From: DASPWW01 sp963756745
GTDB taxonomy: Bacteria; Actinomycetota; Thermoleophilia; Solirubrobacterales; 70-9
Direction of reading: 5' to 3'
DNA length: 64,000 bases
Assembly (NCBI GenBank): GCA_963756745.1
Contig: CAVWOU010000010.1
Coordinates: 758,506-822,505, forward strand
Positions 19,189 to 25,917 of the stretch are shown here, one piece after another. A program made the position numbers and the translations under genes. Positions within the stretch are counted from its first letter, which is position 1; the number at the start of each line of letters is the position of its first letter. The notes under the pieces were generated by a model. That model saw only the letters and a list, made by a program, of their open reading frames with translations. It was not told where the DNA came from and did not search any database.

Positions 19189-19383
19189 ATGTCCGCCCCG
19201 GAGCGCCTCTACCGCAACCTCACGCTCGGGTTCTCGGTCGTGATCATCGGGTTCGGCGTCGTCATCCTCGGGGTGACGCTCGCCTCCGGCGGCGGCCCGG
19301 TGTCCACCGGGGTGCTGCTGGGGGCGCTGTTCCTGGGTATCGGCGGAACTCGGCTCTACCTGGCGCTCAGGACCCGGCATTGA
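19189..19383 (+). CDS. Small two-helix membrane protein between permease paralogues
   Basis: A 64-residue protein made almost entirely of two hydrophobic helices (about 12-32 and 38-58) separated by Ser-Gly-Gly-Gly-Pro, with a short basic tail. Its TGA overlaps the TTG start of the following permease (ATTGA), so it is translationally coupled to it. It could be an accessory subunit of the transporter. I do not recognise a family. Confidence 0.7.
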   Translation: MSAPERLYRNLTLGFSVVIIGFGVVILGVTLASGGGPVSTGVLLGALFLGIGGTRLYLALRTRH

Positions 19384-21296
19384 TCGGGCGCCTGCTCGGC
19401 GTGCCATGGCTGTTCGCCGTCGTCTACTCCGCCGTGGGGTTTTCGCTGTACTTCGCGATCGGGGTCGTGGCGGACCGCGGGCTCGGCCTCACGCCGCTGA
19501 TCTTCTTCGCGGCGGGCGTCCTCTTCGTGCTCACCACGCTCACGTACGCGGAGGGGAGCGTGATGTTCCCCGAGCCCGGCGGGTCGATGACGATGGCCCG
19601 CTACGCATTCAACGAGCTCGTCGGCTTCATTGCGGGGTGGGCGATCCTGATCGACTACGTGATCGTGATCGCGCTCGCGGCGATCACGGTCCCGCACTAC
19701 CTCAGCCCGATCTCGGACTCGCTCTCGGACTCCGGCGGGGAGGTCGCGACGGCGGCGGCGGTGATCGCGCTGGTCGCCGCTATCAACGTGCGCGGGGTCA
19801 TCGGCCGGCGCCGGCAGCGCGGCCTCGTGGTGCTCGCGCTCGCCGACCTCGCCCTGATGATCGCCGTGGTTGGCGTCGGGCTGGCGGTCGCGTTCGAGCC
19901 GGACCTGCTCACAGCCGAGCTCGATCCGTTCACCTCGCCCTCGCTCGAGGACGTGATCTATGCGCTCGTGATCGCCACGGTGGCGTTCGCGGGAATCGAG
20001 GCGGCGTCGGACCTCGCACCCGAGCTCGAGTTCGAGCCGGGCGACGTGAAGCGGGTGCTGGCGGCCGGCGCGGTGGCGGTGCCCGTGATCTATGCGGCGA
20101 TGGCGGCGGTGGCGCTGATGGCGGTCCCGGTGGTGGCCACCCCGCAGGGACCGGAGACCGATCTCGCCGGACGCTTCATCGACGATCCGGTGCTCGGGGT
20201 CGTGCAGAGCTACGAGCCGGCGTGGCTGGCGGACGTCATGCAGTGGGTGGTCGTGGTAATCGCGCCGACGGTGCTCGTGTGGGCCGCGAGCACAGCGATG
20301 CTCGGCCTCTCGCGCCACGTCTACTCGTTAGCGACCAACCGGCAGATCCCGAGCTGGCTCGGAAAGCTCGGCCGCCGCCACACGACGCCGCATGTGGCGA
20401 TCGCAATAGCAGCGGTGATGGCGTTCGGCCTCGTGATCCCGGGCGACATCGAGTTTCTCGCCGGCGTGTACGCGTTCGGCGCACTGCTCGCGATCTCGAT
20501 CGCGCACCTGTCCGTCATCCGGCTGCGGGTGATCGACCCGGATCGAGAGCGGCCCTACCGAATGCCGCTGAACGTGCGCGTGCGCGGGCACGCGCTGCCC
20601 GTCCTGGCGGTCGTCGCGGCGGTGATTACGGCGCTCGCGTGGGCGAGCGTGATCGCGTTCCACGGCGGCGCGCTGTACCTCGGAGGCGGCTGGATGGTCT
20701 TTGGGCTGGTCGGATACGTCGTCTACCGGCGGGTGTTCGAGGAGACTTCGCTGACGAAGCGGGTGAGCGTGCCCGCCGAGGCGCTGACGAAGGAGCCGCC
20801 CGAGGTCGAGTACGGCAGCATCCTCGTGCCGATCTTCGGCACGGCGCTCGACGATGACATCGTCGGGACGGCGGGCCGCCTCGCCGCCGCCGGCGAGCCG
20901 GACTCAGGGGACGGGATGGGTCCCCGGCTCGACCTGATCTACGTGATGGCGCTCCCGCTCACGCTCCCGGTGAACGCCCCGCCGCCGAAAGAGGAGATGG
21001 AGCGCGCCGAGGCCGCATTGCGACGGGCGAAGGAGGTGGCGGAGGAGTACGAGTCGGTCGAGGTTGTCACGGACGTGGTTCCGGCGCGAAACATCGGCGC
21101 GGGGATCGTCGAGGCTGCGCGCCGGCGCGGGGTCGAGGCGATCGTGATGGGCGGCGAGCCGCCGAGCCGGGTGCGGGGCGGGGCGATCCTCGGCGGGATC
21201 GGCGCGGCGCGCCCGCCGGAGATCGGCGAGGTGACGGAGTACGTGCTGCGCAAGGCACCGTGCCGCGTGCTGCTGACCGCTCCGCCCGAGGGCTAA
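19380..21296 (+). CDS. APC-superfamily permease with C-terminal universal stress protein domain
   Basis: A 638-residue protein with about 12 transmembrane helices to residue ~455, including the APC signature region near the start (Thr-Leu-Thr-Tyr-Ala-Glu-Gly-Ser-Val-Met-Phe-Pro-Glu-Pro-Gly-Gly). A cytosolic USP-like domain (about 475-635) ends Ala-Pro-Cys-Arg-Val-Leu-Leu-Thr. This architecture is shared by amino acid permeases of the APC family and by KimA/YdaO-type potassium importers, which also carry a USP-like domain. Neighbouring TrkA-type genes favour an ion-linked role, but substrate is undetermined. Start is TTG overlapping the small membrane protein gene. Confidence 0.85.
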   Translation: MIGRLLGVPWLFAVVYSAVGFSLYFAIGVVADRGLGLTPLIFFAAGVLFVLTTLTYAEGSVMFPEPGGSMTMARYAFNELVGFIAGWAILIDYVIVIALAAITVPHYLSPISDSLSDSGGEVATAAAVIALVAAINVRGVIGRRRQRGLVVLALADLALMIAVVGVGLAVAFEPDLLTAELDPFTSPSLEDVIYALVIATVAFAGIEAASDLAPELEFEPGDVKRVLAAGAVAVPVIYAAMAAVALMAVPVVATPQGPETDLAGRFIDDPVLGVVQSYEPAWLADVMQWVVVVIAPTVLVWAASTAMLGLSRHVYSLATNRQIPSWLGKLGRRHTTPHVAIAIAAVMAFGLVIPGDIEFLAGVYAFGALLAISIAHLSVIRLRVIDPDRERPYRMPLNVRVRGHALPVLAVVAAVITALAWASVIAFHGGALYLGGGWMVFGLVGYVVYRRVFEETSLTKRVSVPAEALTKEPPEVEYGSILVPIFGTALDDDIVGTAGRLAAAGEPDSGDGMGPRLDLIYVMALPLTLPVNAPPPKEEMERAEAALRRAKEVAEEYESVEVVTDVVPARNIGAGIVEAARRRGVEAIVMGGEPPSRVRGGAILGGIGAARPPEIGEVTEYVLRKAPCRVLLTAPPEG

Positions 21297-21307
21297 GATT
21301 TCGGCCC

Positions 21308-21802
21308 ATGTTCATCCTCATCGTCGGCGCGGGACGCGTCGGTTCATCGCTGGCGCGTGCGATGTTGAAAGACGGTCACGAGGTGTCGTGCCTCGACGAG
21401 GACCCGGAGTCGCAGGCGCGGCTTGCGGTCGGGATGGAGCGCCCGTGGGAGGACTCGGGCGGCCAGTTCACGGTCGGCACGGGGCTGGAGATCGACGCCC
21501 TGACCGCCGCGGGAATCGACCGTGCCGACGTGTTCGTCGCCGCGACCGACGGCGACAACACGAACATCATCATCTCCCAGATAGCGAAGCGGCGGTTCGA
21601 GGTCCCGACGGTGATCGCGAGGGTTCTCGACCCGCTGCGGGCGGAGTGGTACGAGCAGCAGGGCCTGCACACGATCTCCCCCACGCGGGTGGCGATCGAC
21701 ATGCTCCAGTCCGAGGTGCGTGACGCGGCGGCGAAGGATCGCGTGCGCGAGACGGCTCCGGCCGCAGCGGACCGGGGGAGCGAGAGCGAGGGCGAGGCCT
21801 GA
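21308..21802 (+). CDS. TrkA-N (RCK) NAD-binding protein, single domain
   Basis: A 164-residue protein from the ATG at 21308. It is a Rossmann domain with Val-Gly-Ala-Gly-Arg-Val-Gly at the first turn and an acidic residue pair (Leu-Asp-Glu-Asp) at the end of strand two, which selects NAD(H). Later come Ala-Ala-Thr-Asp-Gly-Asp-Asn-Thr-Asn and Ile-Ala-Arg-Val-Leu-Asp-Pro. It lacks a TrkA-C domain; the last ~25 residues are charged and probably disordered. Such RCK proteins gate potassium transporters and channels. It lies between the APC permease (11 nt upstream) and a second TrkA protein. Confidence 0.88.
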   Translation: MFILIVGAGRVGSSLARAMLKDGHEVSCLDEDPESQARLAVGMERPWEDSGGQFTVGTGLEIDALTAAGIDRADVFVAATDGDNTNIIISQIAKRRFEVPTVIARVLDPLRAEWYEQQGLHTISPTRVAIDMLQSEVRDAAAKDRVRETAPAAADRGSESEGEA

Positions 21803-21805
21803 GCG

Positions 21806-22486
21806 ATGGCCGAGCCCATGTATGTGATCATCGTCGGCGCGGGGAAGGTCGGCTGGAACCTCGCTCGCGAGCTGCTCGAGAAGGGGAACGAGGTGACGCT
21901 GATCGACGGCGATCGCGACCGTTACCTCACGGTCGAGCAGGAGCTCGAGCACAACATCCAGTACGGCGACGCGACCGAGCTGTGGGTGCTCGAGCGGGCC
22001 GGGATCTCGCGCGCCGACATGGTGATCGCGGTGACCGGCGACGACGAGGACAACATGCTGATCTGCCAGGTGGCGAAAGAGAAGTACCTCGTCGACCGGA
22101 TCATCGCCCGCGTCAACAATCCGCGCAACCGACAGTGGTTCGACCTGCTGGGGATCCGGCCGTTCGTGTCCGCGACCGACCTGATCCTGCGCCTGATCGA
22201 GCACGAGGTGCCCGAGTACGGCCTCGTGCACCTGCTCGACCTGCCGCAGGAGCGGCTGGAGATCATCGAGATGCTGCTGTCCGGCGACTCCCGGGTCACG
22301 GGGCGACGGGTAGGCGACCTCGAGCTGCCGGAGGGCACGCTGCTGATCTCGGTGCTCCGCGAGGGGAAGGGCTTCGTGCCGAACCCCGACACCGTCCTGG
22401 AGGCGGGCGACGAGGTGCTCGCGGTGCTGGACCCGGGCGTCGAGGAGGACCTGAAGGCATTCTTCGGCGCCGACGGGTCACAGTAA
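21806..22486 (+). CDS. TrkA-family potassium transport regulator (TrkA-N plus TrkA-C)
   Basis: A 226-residue RCK protein with Rossmann motif Val-Gly-Ala-Gly-Lys-Val-Gly near the start, Leu-Ile-Asp-Gly-Asp at the end of strand two, Thr-Gly-Asp-Asp-Glu-Asp-Asn, and a C-terminal TrkA-C domain (about 145-220) with Leu-Pro-Glu-Gly-Thr-Leu-Leu-Ile-Ser-Val-Leu-Arg. It starts 4 nt after the single-domain paralogue, and together they resemble paired RCK subunits. No TrkH/KtrB membrane subunit is in the window; the adjacent APC-USP permease is the only candidate partner. A repeat copy abuts the stop codon. Confidence 0.9.
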   Translation: MAEPMYVIIVGAGKVGWNLARELLEKGNEVTLIDGDRDRYLTVEQELEHNIQYGDATELWVLERAGISRADMVIAVTGDDEDNMLICQVAKEKYLVDRIIARVNNPRNRQWFDLLGIRPFVSATDLILRLIEHEVPEYGLVHLLDLPQERLEIIEMLLSGDSRVTGRRVGDLELPEGTLLISVLREGKGFVPNPDTVLEAGDEVLAVLDPGVEEDLKAFFGADGSQ

Positions 22487-22574
22487 TTCCGGCGACGTGC
22501 TCCGCTCCCGCTCGCTCGCACTCACATAATCTGGAAGCCTTGCTCGCTCGCTCCCGCGTCCGCCGTCGCCGGGT
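22485..22574 (-). repeat. Dispersed ~90-nt repeat, copy 2 (inverted relative to copy 1)
   Basis: The reverse complement of this segment matches 11403-11491 with one single-base gap and about six substitutions. It begins within the TAA stop of the TrkA gene and ends 31 nt before the FAD oxidoreductase start. Here it is purely intergenic, unlike copy 1. The two copies are in opposite orientation 11 kb apart. It has no coding potential of its own that I trust and no terminal inverted repeats that I can see. Confidence 0.8.
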
Positions 22575-22604
22575 CAGGGGAACCTCGACGGATAGTGTGC
22601 AAGC

Positions 22605-23963
22605 GTGAACGCGAGGCGCGAGGTCGAGTTCCTTATCGTCGGCGGCGGGATGGCCGGCGCCCACTGCGCGTCCGAGCTTCGCAAGCGAGGGGCCGACGGC
22701 GACGTGGTCGTGGTGGGGCGAGAGCCGCACCCGCCATACGAGCGACCGCCGCTATCGAAGGAGTACATGCGCGGCGAGTCCTCCGTCGAGGATGCGTACG
22801 TGCACCCGCCGGAGTGGTACGGCGAGAACGGCGTCGAGCTGCTGACCGGGACGAACGTGATGGCGCTCGACGTGGGCGAGCGGGTGGCGAAGCTGCTGCC
22901 GAAGCAGGAGATCGCCTTCGAGAAGGCGCTGGTCGCCACCGGCGCGGACGTGCGCATCCTGCACGTCGAGGGGACCGAGCTCGACGGGATCCACTACCTG
23001 CGGACGGTCAAGACGTCGGACGAGATCCAGCAGGACGCGGATAGCGCGGACCACGTGGTTCTGATCGGGGGGAGCTTCATCGCGACCGAGGTCGCAGCGT
23101 CGCTGACCGCGAGGGGTAAGCGGTGCACGATCGTGATGATGGAGGAGGTGGCGACCTCGCGAGCGTTCGGCGAGGAGGTGGGACGGTACTTCCACGAGGT
23201 GCTGACGTCGAACGGCGTCGAGGTGATCGGAGGCGAGTTGCTCGAAGCGTTTGTGGGCGACGGCCGCGTGAGGGCGGTGCGGACGAAGTCCGGGCGCGAG
23301 ATCGAGGGTGAGGTCGTCGTGGTGGGCGCCGGCGTGCATCCCGACGTTCGCCTCGCGGAGAAGGCGGGATTGGAGGTCGGCGACGGGATCGTGTGCGACG
23401 AGCGCCTCCAGACGTCGGTCGAGGGAATCTACGCGGCCGGCGACCTGTGCTCGTACCAGAGCGTCGTGCACGGGCGCCGATTGCGGGTGGAGCACTGGGA
23501 CGTCGCGCTCCAGCAGGGCCAGTATGCGGCGAGGGCGATGTTGGGTGAGCAGGCGCCCTACGACGTCGTGCCGTACTTCTTCAGCGACCTAGCCGACTGG
23601 ACGAGCCTCGAGTACGTCGGACCGGCCGAGAAGTGGGACGAGATCGTGTGGCGCGGGGATCGCGACGCCGGCGAGTTCACGGCCTGGTACCTCGACGGCG
23701 GCAAGGTCGCTGCGGCGCTAACGGTCGGCCGCTCCGACGACCTCATGCACGCCCGCCGGCTGATCGAGTCGGGGGCGGACGTGTCGGGTCAGCGCGACGT
23801 GCTGGCGGACGCGGACAGCGATCTGCGACTCGGTCGGCGCCGGCTAGGAAACACGGGTGTTGCCGACGCTATCGTTGGACCGCGATTGGGGATCTGGTGT
23901 AGCGGCAGCACGCGAGATTCTGGTTCTCGAAGGTCAGAGTTCAAATCTCTGGATCCCCAGTGA
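22605..23963 (+). CDS. NAD(P)/FAD-dependent oxidoreductase (ferredoxin/rubredoxin reductase type)
   Basis: A two-dinucleotide-fold flavoprotein. It has the FAD motif Ile-Val-Gly-Gly-Gly-Met-Ala-Gly near 11-18, Pro-Pro-Tyr-Glu-Arg-Pro-Pro-Leu-Ser-Lys typical of ferredoxin reductases, the NAD(P) motif Leu-Ile-Gly-Gly-Ser-Phe-Ile-Ala, and Ile-Tyr-Ala-Ala-Gly-Asp for the second FAD contact. A reductase C-terminal domain follows, ending near Asp-Val-Leu-Ala-Asp-Ala-Asp-Ser-Asp. The open frame then continues about 40 codons through an entire tRNA gene to TGA 23963, which is unlikely to be the natural end. A stop (TAG near 23852) exists one frame over, so a single indel may have removed the true terminus. 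Electron partner unknown. Confidence 0.82.
   Translation: MNARREVEFLIVGGGMAGAHCASELRKRGADGDVVVVGREPHPPYERPPLSKEYMRGESSVEDAYVHPPEWYGENGVELLTGTNVMALDVGERVAKLLPKQEIAFEKALVATGADVRILHVEGTELDGIHYLRTVKTSDEIQQDADSADHVVLIGGSFIATEVAASLTARGKRCTIVMMEEVATSRAFGEEVGRYFHEVLTSNGVEVIGGELLEAFVGDGRVRAVRTKSGREIEGEVVVVGAGVHPDVRLAEKAGLEVGDGIVCDERLQTSVEGIYAAGDLCSYQSVVHGRRLRVEHWDVALQQGQYAARAMLGEQAPYDVVPYFFSDLADWTSLEYVGPAEKWDEIVWRGDRDAGEFTAWYLDGGKVAAALTVGRSDDLMHARRLIESGADVSGQRDVLADADSDLRLGRRRLGNTGVADAIVGPRLGIWCSGSTRDSGSRRSEFKSLDPQ
23888..23960 (+). tRNA. tRNA-Gln (anticodon CUG)
   Basis: The 73-nt segment folds as a cloverleaf. Acceptor GGGGATC pairs with GATCCCC (a preceding T and following A can add an eighth pair). 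The D arm is GTG...CAC around an AGCGGC loop. The anticodon stem CGAGA/TCTCG encloses loop TTCTGGT with anticodon CTG. The T arm is CAGAG/CTCTG with loop TTCAAAT. The anticodon reads CAG glutamine codons. CCA is not encoded. It lies inside the 3' end of the FAD oxidoreductase frame and is followed by a strong terminator at 24017. Confidence 0.93.
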
Positions 23964-24016
23964 CTTACGGTTCTGAGTGAGGCGTCACAAACAGTCGAGT
24001 GAGGCTCGCAGAAACA

Positions 24017-24038
24017 GGCTCCCTCTCGGGAGCCTTTT
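24017..24038 (+). terminator. Rho-independent terminator after tRNA-Gln
   Basis: A perfect 7-bp stem (GGCTCCC / GGGAGCC) with a TCTC loop is followed by TTTT. An extra A-T pair and flanking CAGAAA / TTTCTG extend the dyad, so it may also act on the opposite strand. It stands 56 nt after the tRNA end and is the clearest intrinsic terminator in the window. Confidence 0.9.
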
Positions 24039-24081
24039 CTGTGCCTGGGTGCACCTCACTGTAGTGTCATCGACTGCGAAC

Positions 24082-24703
24082 ATGCAGTTCGCCATGCAGG
24101 TAAGGCAAACCCGACCAAAGCGGCCGCCCGGCAATCACGCGAAGGTCGGTGCTTCGGCTTATACGAGCGCGGACTCGACGCAGCGGGAGATCGCGTCCCG
24201 GCTCGGGTTGACGAAGAGCACGGTCGCATTCCACATCCGAAGGATCGGAGATCGAGCCTGACGAGCGCTTCGCGCGACGCTACGACTGGGACGGGATCCA
24301 GCGGGCTTACGACACCGGGCTGTCAGTCCGTGAATGCGCGCGGCGGTTCGGCTTCAATCTCGCTAGCTGGCACCAGGCCAAACAGCGAGGCGACGTCGTA
24401 GCGCGCCCTCGGGCCATGCCGATCAAAGACCTGCTCGTCGTTGGCCGTCGGACAAGCCGGCATCACCTCAAACTCCGACTTCTTGCCGAAGGGCTCAAGA
24501 GAACCGCTGCGAGCAGTGCGGGATCAGCGACTGGCAGGGCAAGCCTCTCAACATGCAACTCCACCACGTCAACGGCAGACGGCACTGACAACCGACTCGA
24601 GAACATCGTCTTTCTATGCGGCAATTGCCACAGCCAGACGGACACCTACGGTGGGCGAAACGGGCATCGGCGGCCGCGGCGATCCGCCGCGAAGGCCGCG
24701 TGA
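24082..24703 (+). pseudogene. Broken HNH endonuclease gene with N-terminal helix-turn-helix
   Basis: Starting near an ATG at 24082, the sequence encodes a helix-turn-helix (Gln-Arg-Glu-Ile-Ala-Ser-Arg-Leu-Gly-Leu-Thr-Lys-Ser-Thr-Val). A second recognition-like helix (Ser-Val-Arg-Glu-Cys-Ala-Arg-Arg-Phe-Gly-Phe) follows, then an HNH nuclease core with Cys-Glu-Gln-Cys-Gly, Leu-His-His-Val-Asn-Gly, Asn-Ile-Val-Phe-Leu-Cys-Gly-Asn-Cys-His. These parts lie in alternating frames: shifts occur near 24255 (+1), 24498 (-1) and 24577 (+1), and a TGA at 24259-24261 ends the first frame. The recovered protein matches a family of HTH-HNH proteins common in actinobacteria. Its position just after a tRNA gene suggests a decayed mobile remnant, though sequence errors would look the same. 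Confidence 0.65.
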
Positions 24704-24715
24704 CGTTTCCTGCAG
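24688..24715 (+). repeat. 28-nt imperfect direct repeat, left copy
   Basis: Matches 25115-25142 at 25 of 28 positions (common core CGCGAAGG, CGCGTGAC, TCCTGCAG). It covers the last codons and stop of the broken HNH gene. The right copy has the same Lys-Ala/Val-Ala-stop reading, as if it were the 3' end of a second, lost HNH-type gene. The pair flanks the small monooxygenase gene. Confidence 0.55.
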
Positions 24716-24732
24716 TCGTGCCTCGGACGTAT

Positions 24733-25020
24733 CTAACGCTCGTCGACGATCTCGCCGTCCTCGGAGCTCCGTTCCTGGGTGAGCGACATCGCCTCGCGAG
24801 CCTCGGGAGGCGGTGCCGCGTCGAGGGCCGCCTGCATCTCCGCGGCAGAGTTCCATCGCCAGGCGTCGATGAATGTCCCGTCCTCGAGGCGGATGAGACG
24901 GGCCTCGACCAGGCCGGGGTGGTCCTCCCGGATGGCGGCGATCACCGTGGCCCGCCGGTCCAGCAACTCCTCGACGTCCCCCGGGTCGACGTTGTAACGG
25001 TGGATCCTGATGTTTGCCAT
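24733..25020 (-). CDS. Antibiotic-biosynthesis-monooxygenase-like (dimeric alpha/beta barrel) protein
   Basis: A 95-residue protein from the ATG at 25020, preceded by a good GAGAGGA ribosome site on the minus strand. The sequence alternates strand-helix in the ferredoxin-like pattern of ABM domains: Ile-Arg-Ile-His-Arg-Tyr, a helix with Glu-Glu-Leu-Leu-Asp-Arg-Arg, then Gly-Leu-Val-Glu-Ala-Arg-Leu-Ile-Arg-Leu-Glu-Asp-Gly and Phe-Ile-Asp-Ala-Trp-Arg-Trp. Such proteins are monooxygenases or simple ligand-binding dimers. It sits between two short direct repeats, opposite in strand to its neighbours. Function unknown. Confidence 0.7.
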   Translation of the reverse strand: MANIRIHRYNVDPGDVEELLDRRATVIAAIREDHPGLVEARLIRLEDGTFIDAWRWNSAAEMQAALDAAPPPEAREAMSLTQERSSEDGEIVDER

Positions 25021-25114
25021 GTCAGTTCCTCTCTGGTGGTGATCGATCGTCTCTGAGACGAACGCTGGGCGTCGTAAAGGACACCTTGATGGCACGAGTA
25101 GCGGCCCGGCGGCG

Positions 25115-25142
25115 CGCGAAGGTCGCGTGACACGTCCTGCAG
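25115..25142 (+). repeat. 28-nt imperfect direct repeat, right copy
   Basis: Partner of 24688-24715 with three mismatches. It lies in the 156-nt gap between the monooxygenase gene and the lipoprotein gene. Nothing else is visible in that gap apart from a possible promoter for the lipoprotein. Confidence 0.5.
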
Positions 25143-25176
25143 CGCTGGCCCCGTCCCTCGCTAACCTAGCCACGCG

Positions 25177-25893
25177 ATGAGGCCGGGATATGTCGCGATT
25201 GGCCTGCTCGTCGGCATTTTCGGCGCGGGCGTGATCACCGCCTGCGGCGGCGATGACGACAGTCCGATCGTGCCCGTGGAGACCCAAACCGCGCCAACCG
25301 ACCAGCTCGACAAGGACGGTTTCATCGACGAGGCCGATCAGATCTGCGAGGAGGCGAACACCACGATCGCCAACCTCGCCGAGTCGACCGTCGCCGATCC
25401 CTCCACGGTCATTGCCGAGGAGCTCGAGGTCGTCGAGGGCGAGCTCGACCAGATCGACAGCCTCGGCGCCCCGAGCGAGGACGAGGCGACGCTCGCCGAC
25501 TTCATCGACGCCCTCGAAAAGCTCGCCGACAACCTCGACAAGCAGCAGCTCGCTGCCGAGCGCGACGACACGACCTCGCTCACAGAGCTCCAGGCGGAAG
25601 AGGCCACGATCCAGTCGGAGCTCACACTCGCGGCAGAGGACTACGGATTCAAGGAATGCGGCCAGGAGGGTGAGACGACCACCACCGGCACGGGCGCCGG
25701 CGCCGGAGGCGGCGCGGGAGCCGACACCGGCGTCGCCCCAGCCCCGGTCGAGCCAGCCCCGGCGACACCCGCTCCGGTCGAACCCGCGCCCGCGCCCGCG
25801 CCCGCACCCGCGCCCGCACCGGCACCCGCGCCCGCGCCCCCGAGCGGCGGCACCGGAGGCACGGCGCCCGACTCGGGCGGCGTCAGTCCTTAA
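25177..25893 (+). CDS. Lipoprotein with helical domain and Ala-Pro-rich tail
   Basis: A 238-residue exported lipoprotein. The signal peptide ends in a lipobox (Val-Ile-Thr-Ala-Cys, Cys23) followed by Gly-Gly-Asp-Asp-Asp. A helical domain (about 45-155) is rich in Asp, Glu, Leu and Ala with one or two cysteines (Gln-Ile-Cys-Glu-Glu and Glu-Cys-Gly). The tail (about 160-238) is low complexity: Thr/Gly/Ala, then repeated Pro-Ala dipeptides, then Gly-Ser-Gly. The Pro-Ala tail is likely an extended cell-wall-spanning linker. I do not recognise the helical domain. It is convergent with the ABC exporter genes. Confidence 0.82.
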   Translation: MRPGYVAIGLLVGIFGAGVITACGGDDDSPIVPVETQTAPTDQLDKDGFIDEADQICEEANTTIANLAESTVADPSTVIAEELEVVEGELDQIDSLGAPSEDEATLADFIDALEKLADNLDKQQLAAERDDTTSLTELQAEEATIQSELTLAAEDYGFKECGQEGETTTTGTGAGAGGGAGADTGVAPAPVEPAPATPAPVEPAPAPAPAPAPAPAPAPAPPSGGTGGTAPDSGGVSP

Positions 25894-25917
25894 CGTCGCC
25901 CCGCCGCCGAAGCGTCG

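Noticed and set aside
25730..25860. Short tandem repeat of GC-rich units that could suggest a CRISPR or VNTR
   Set aside because: It encodes the in-frame Ala-Pro tail of the lipoprotein; there are no spacers and no cas genes.
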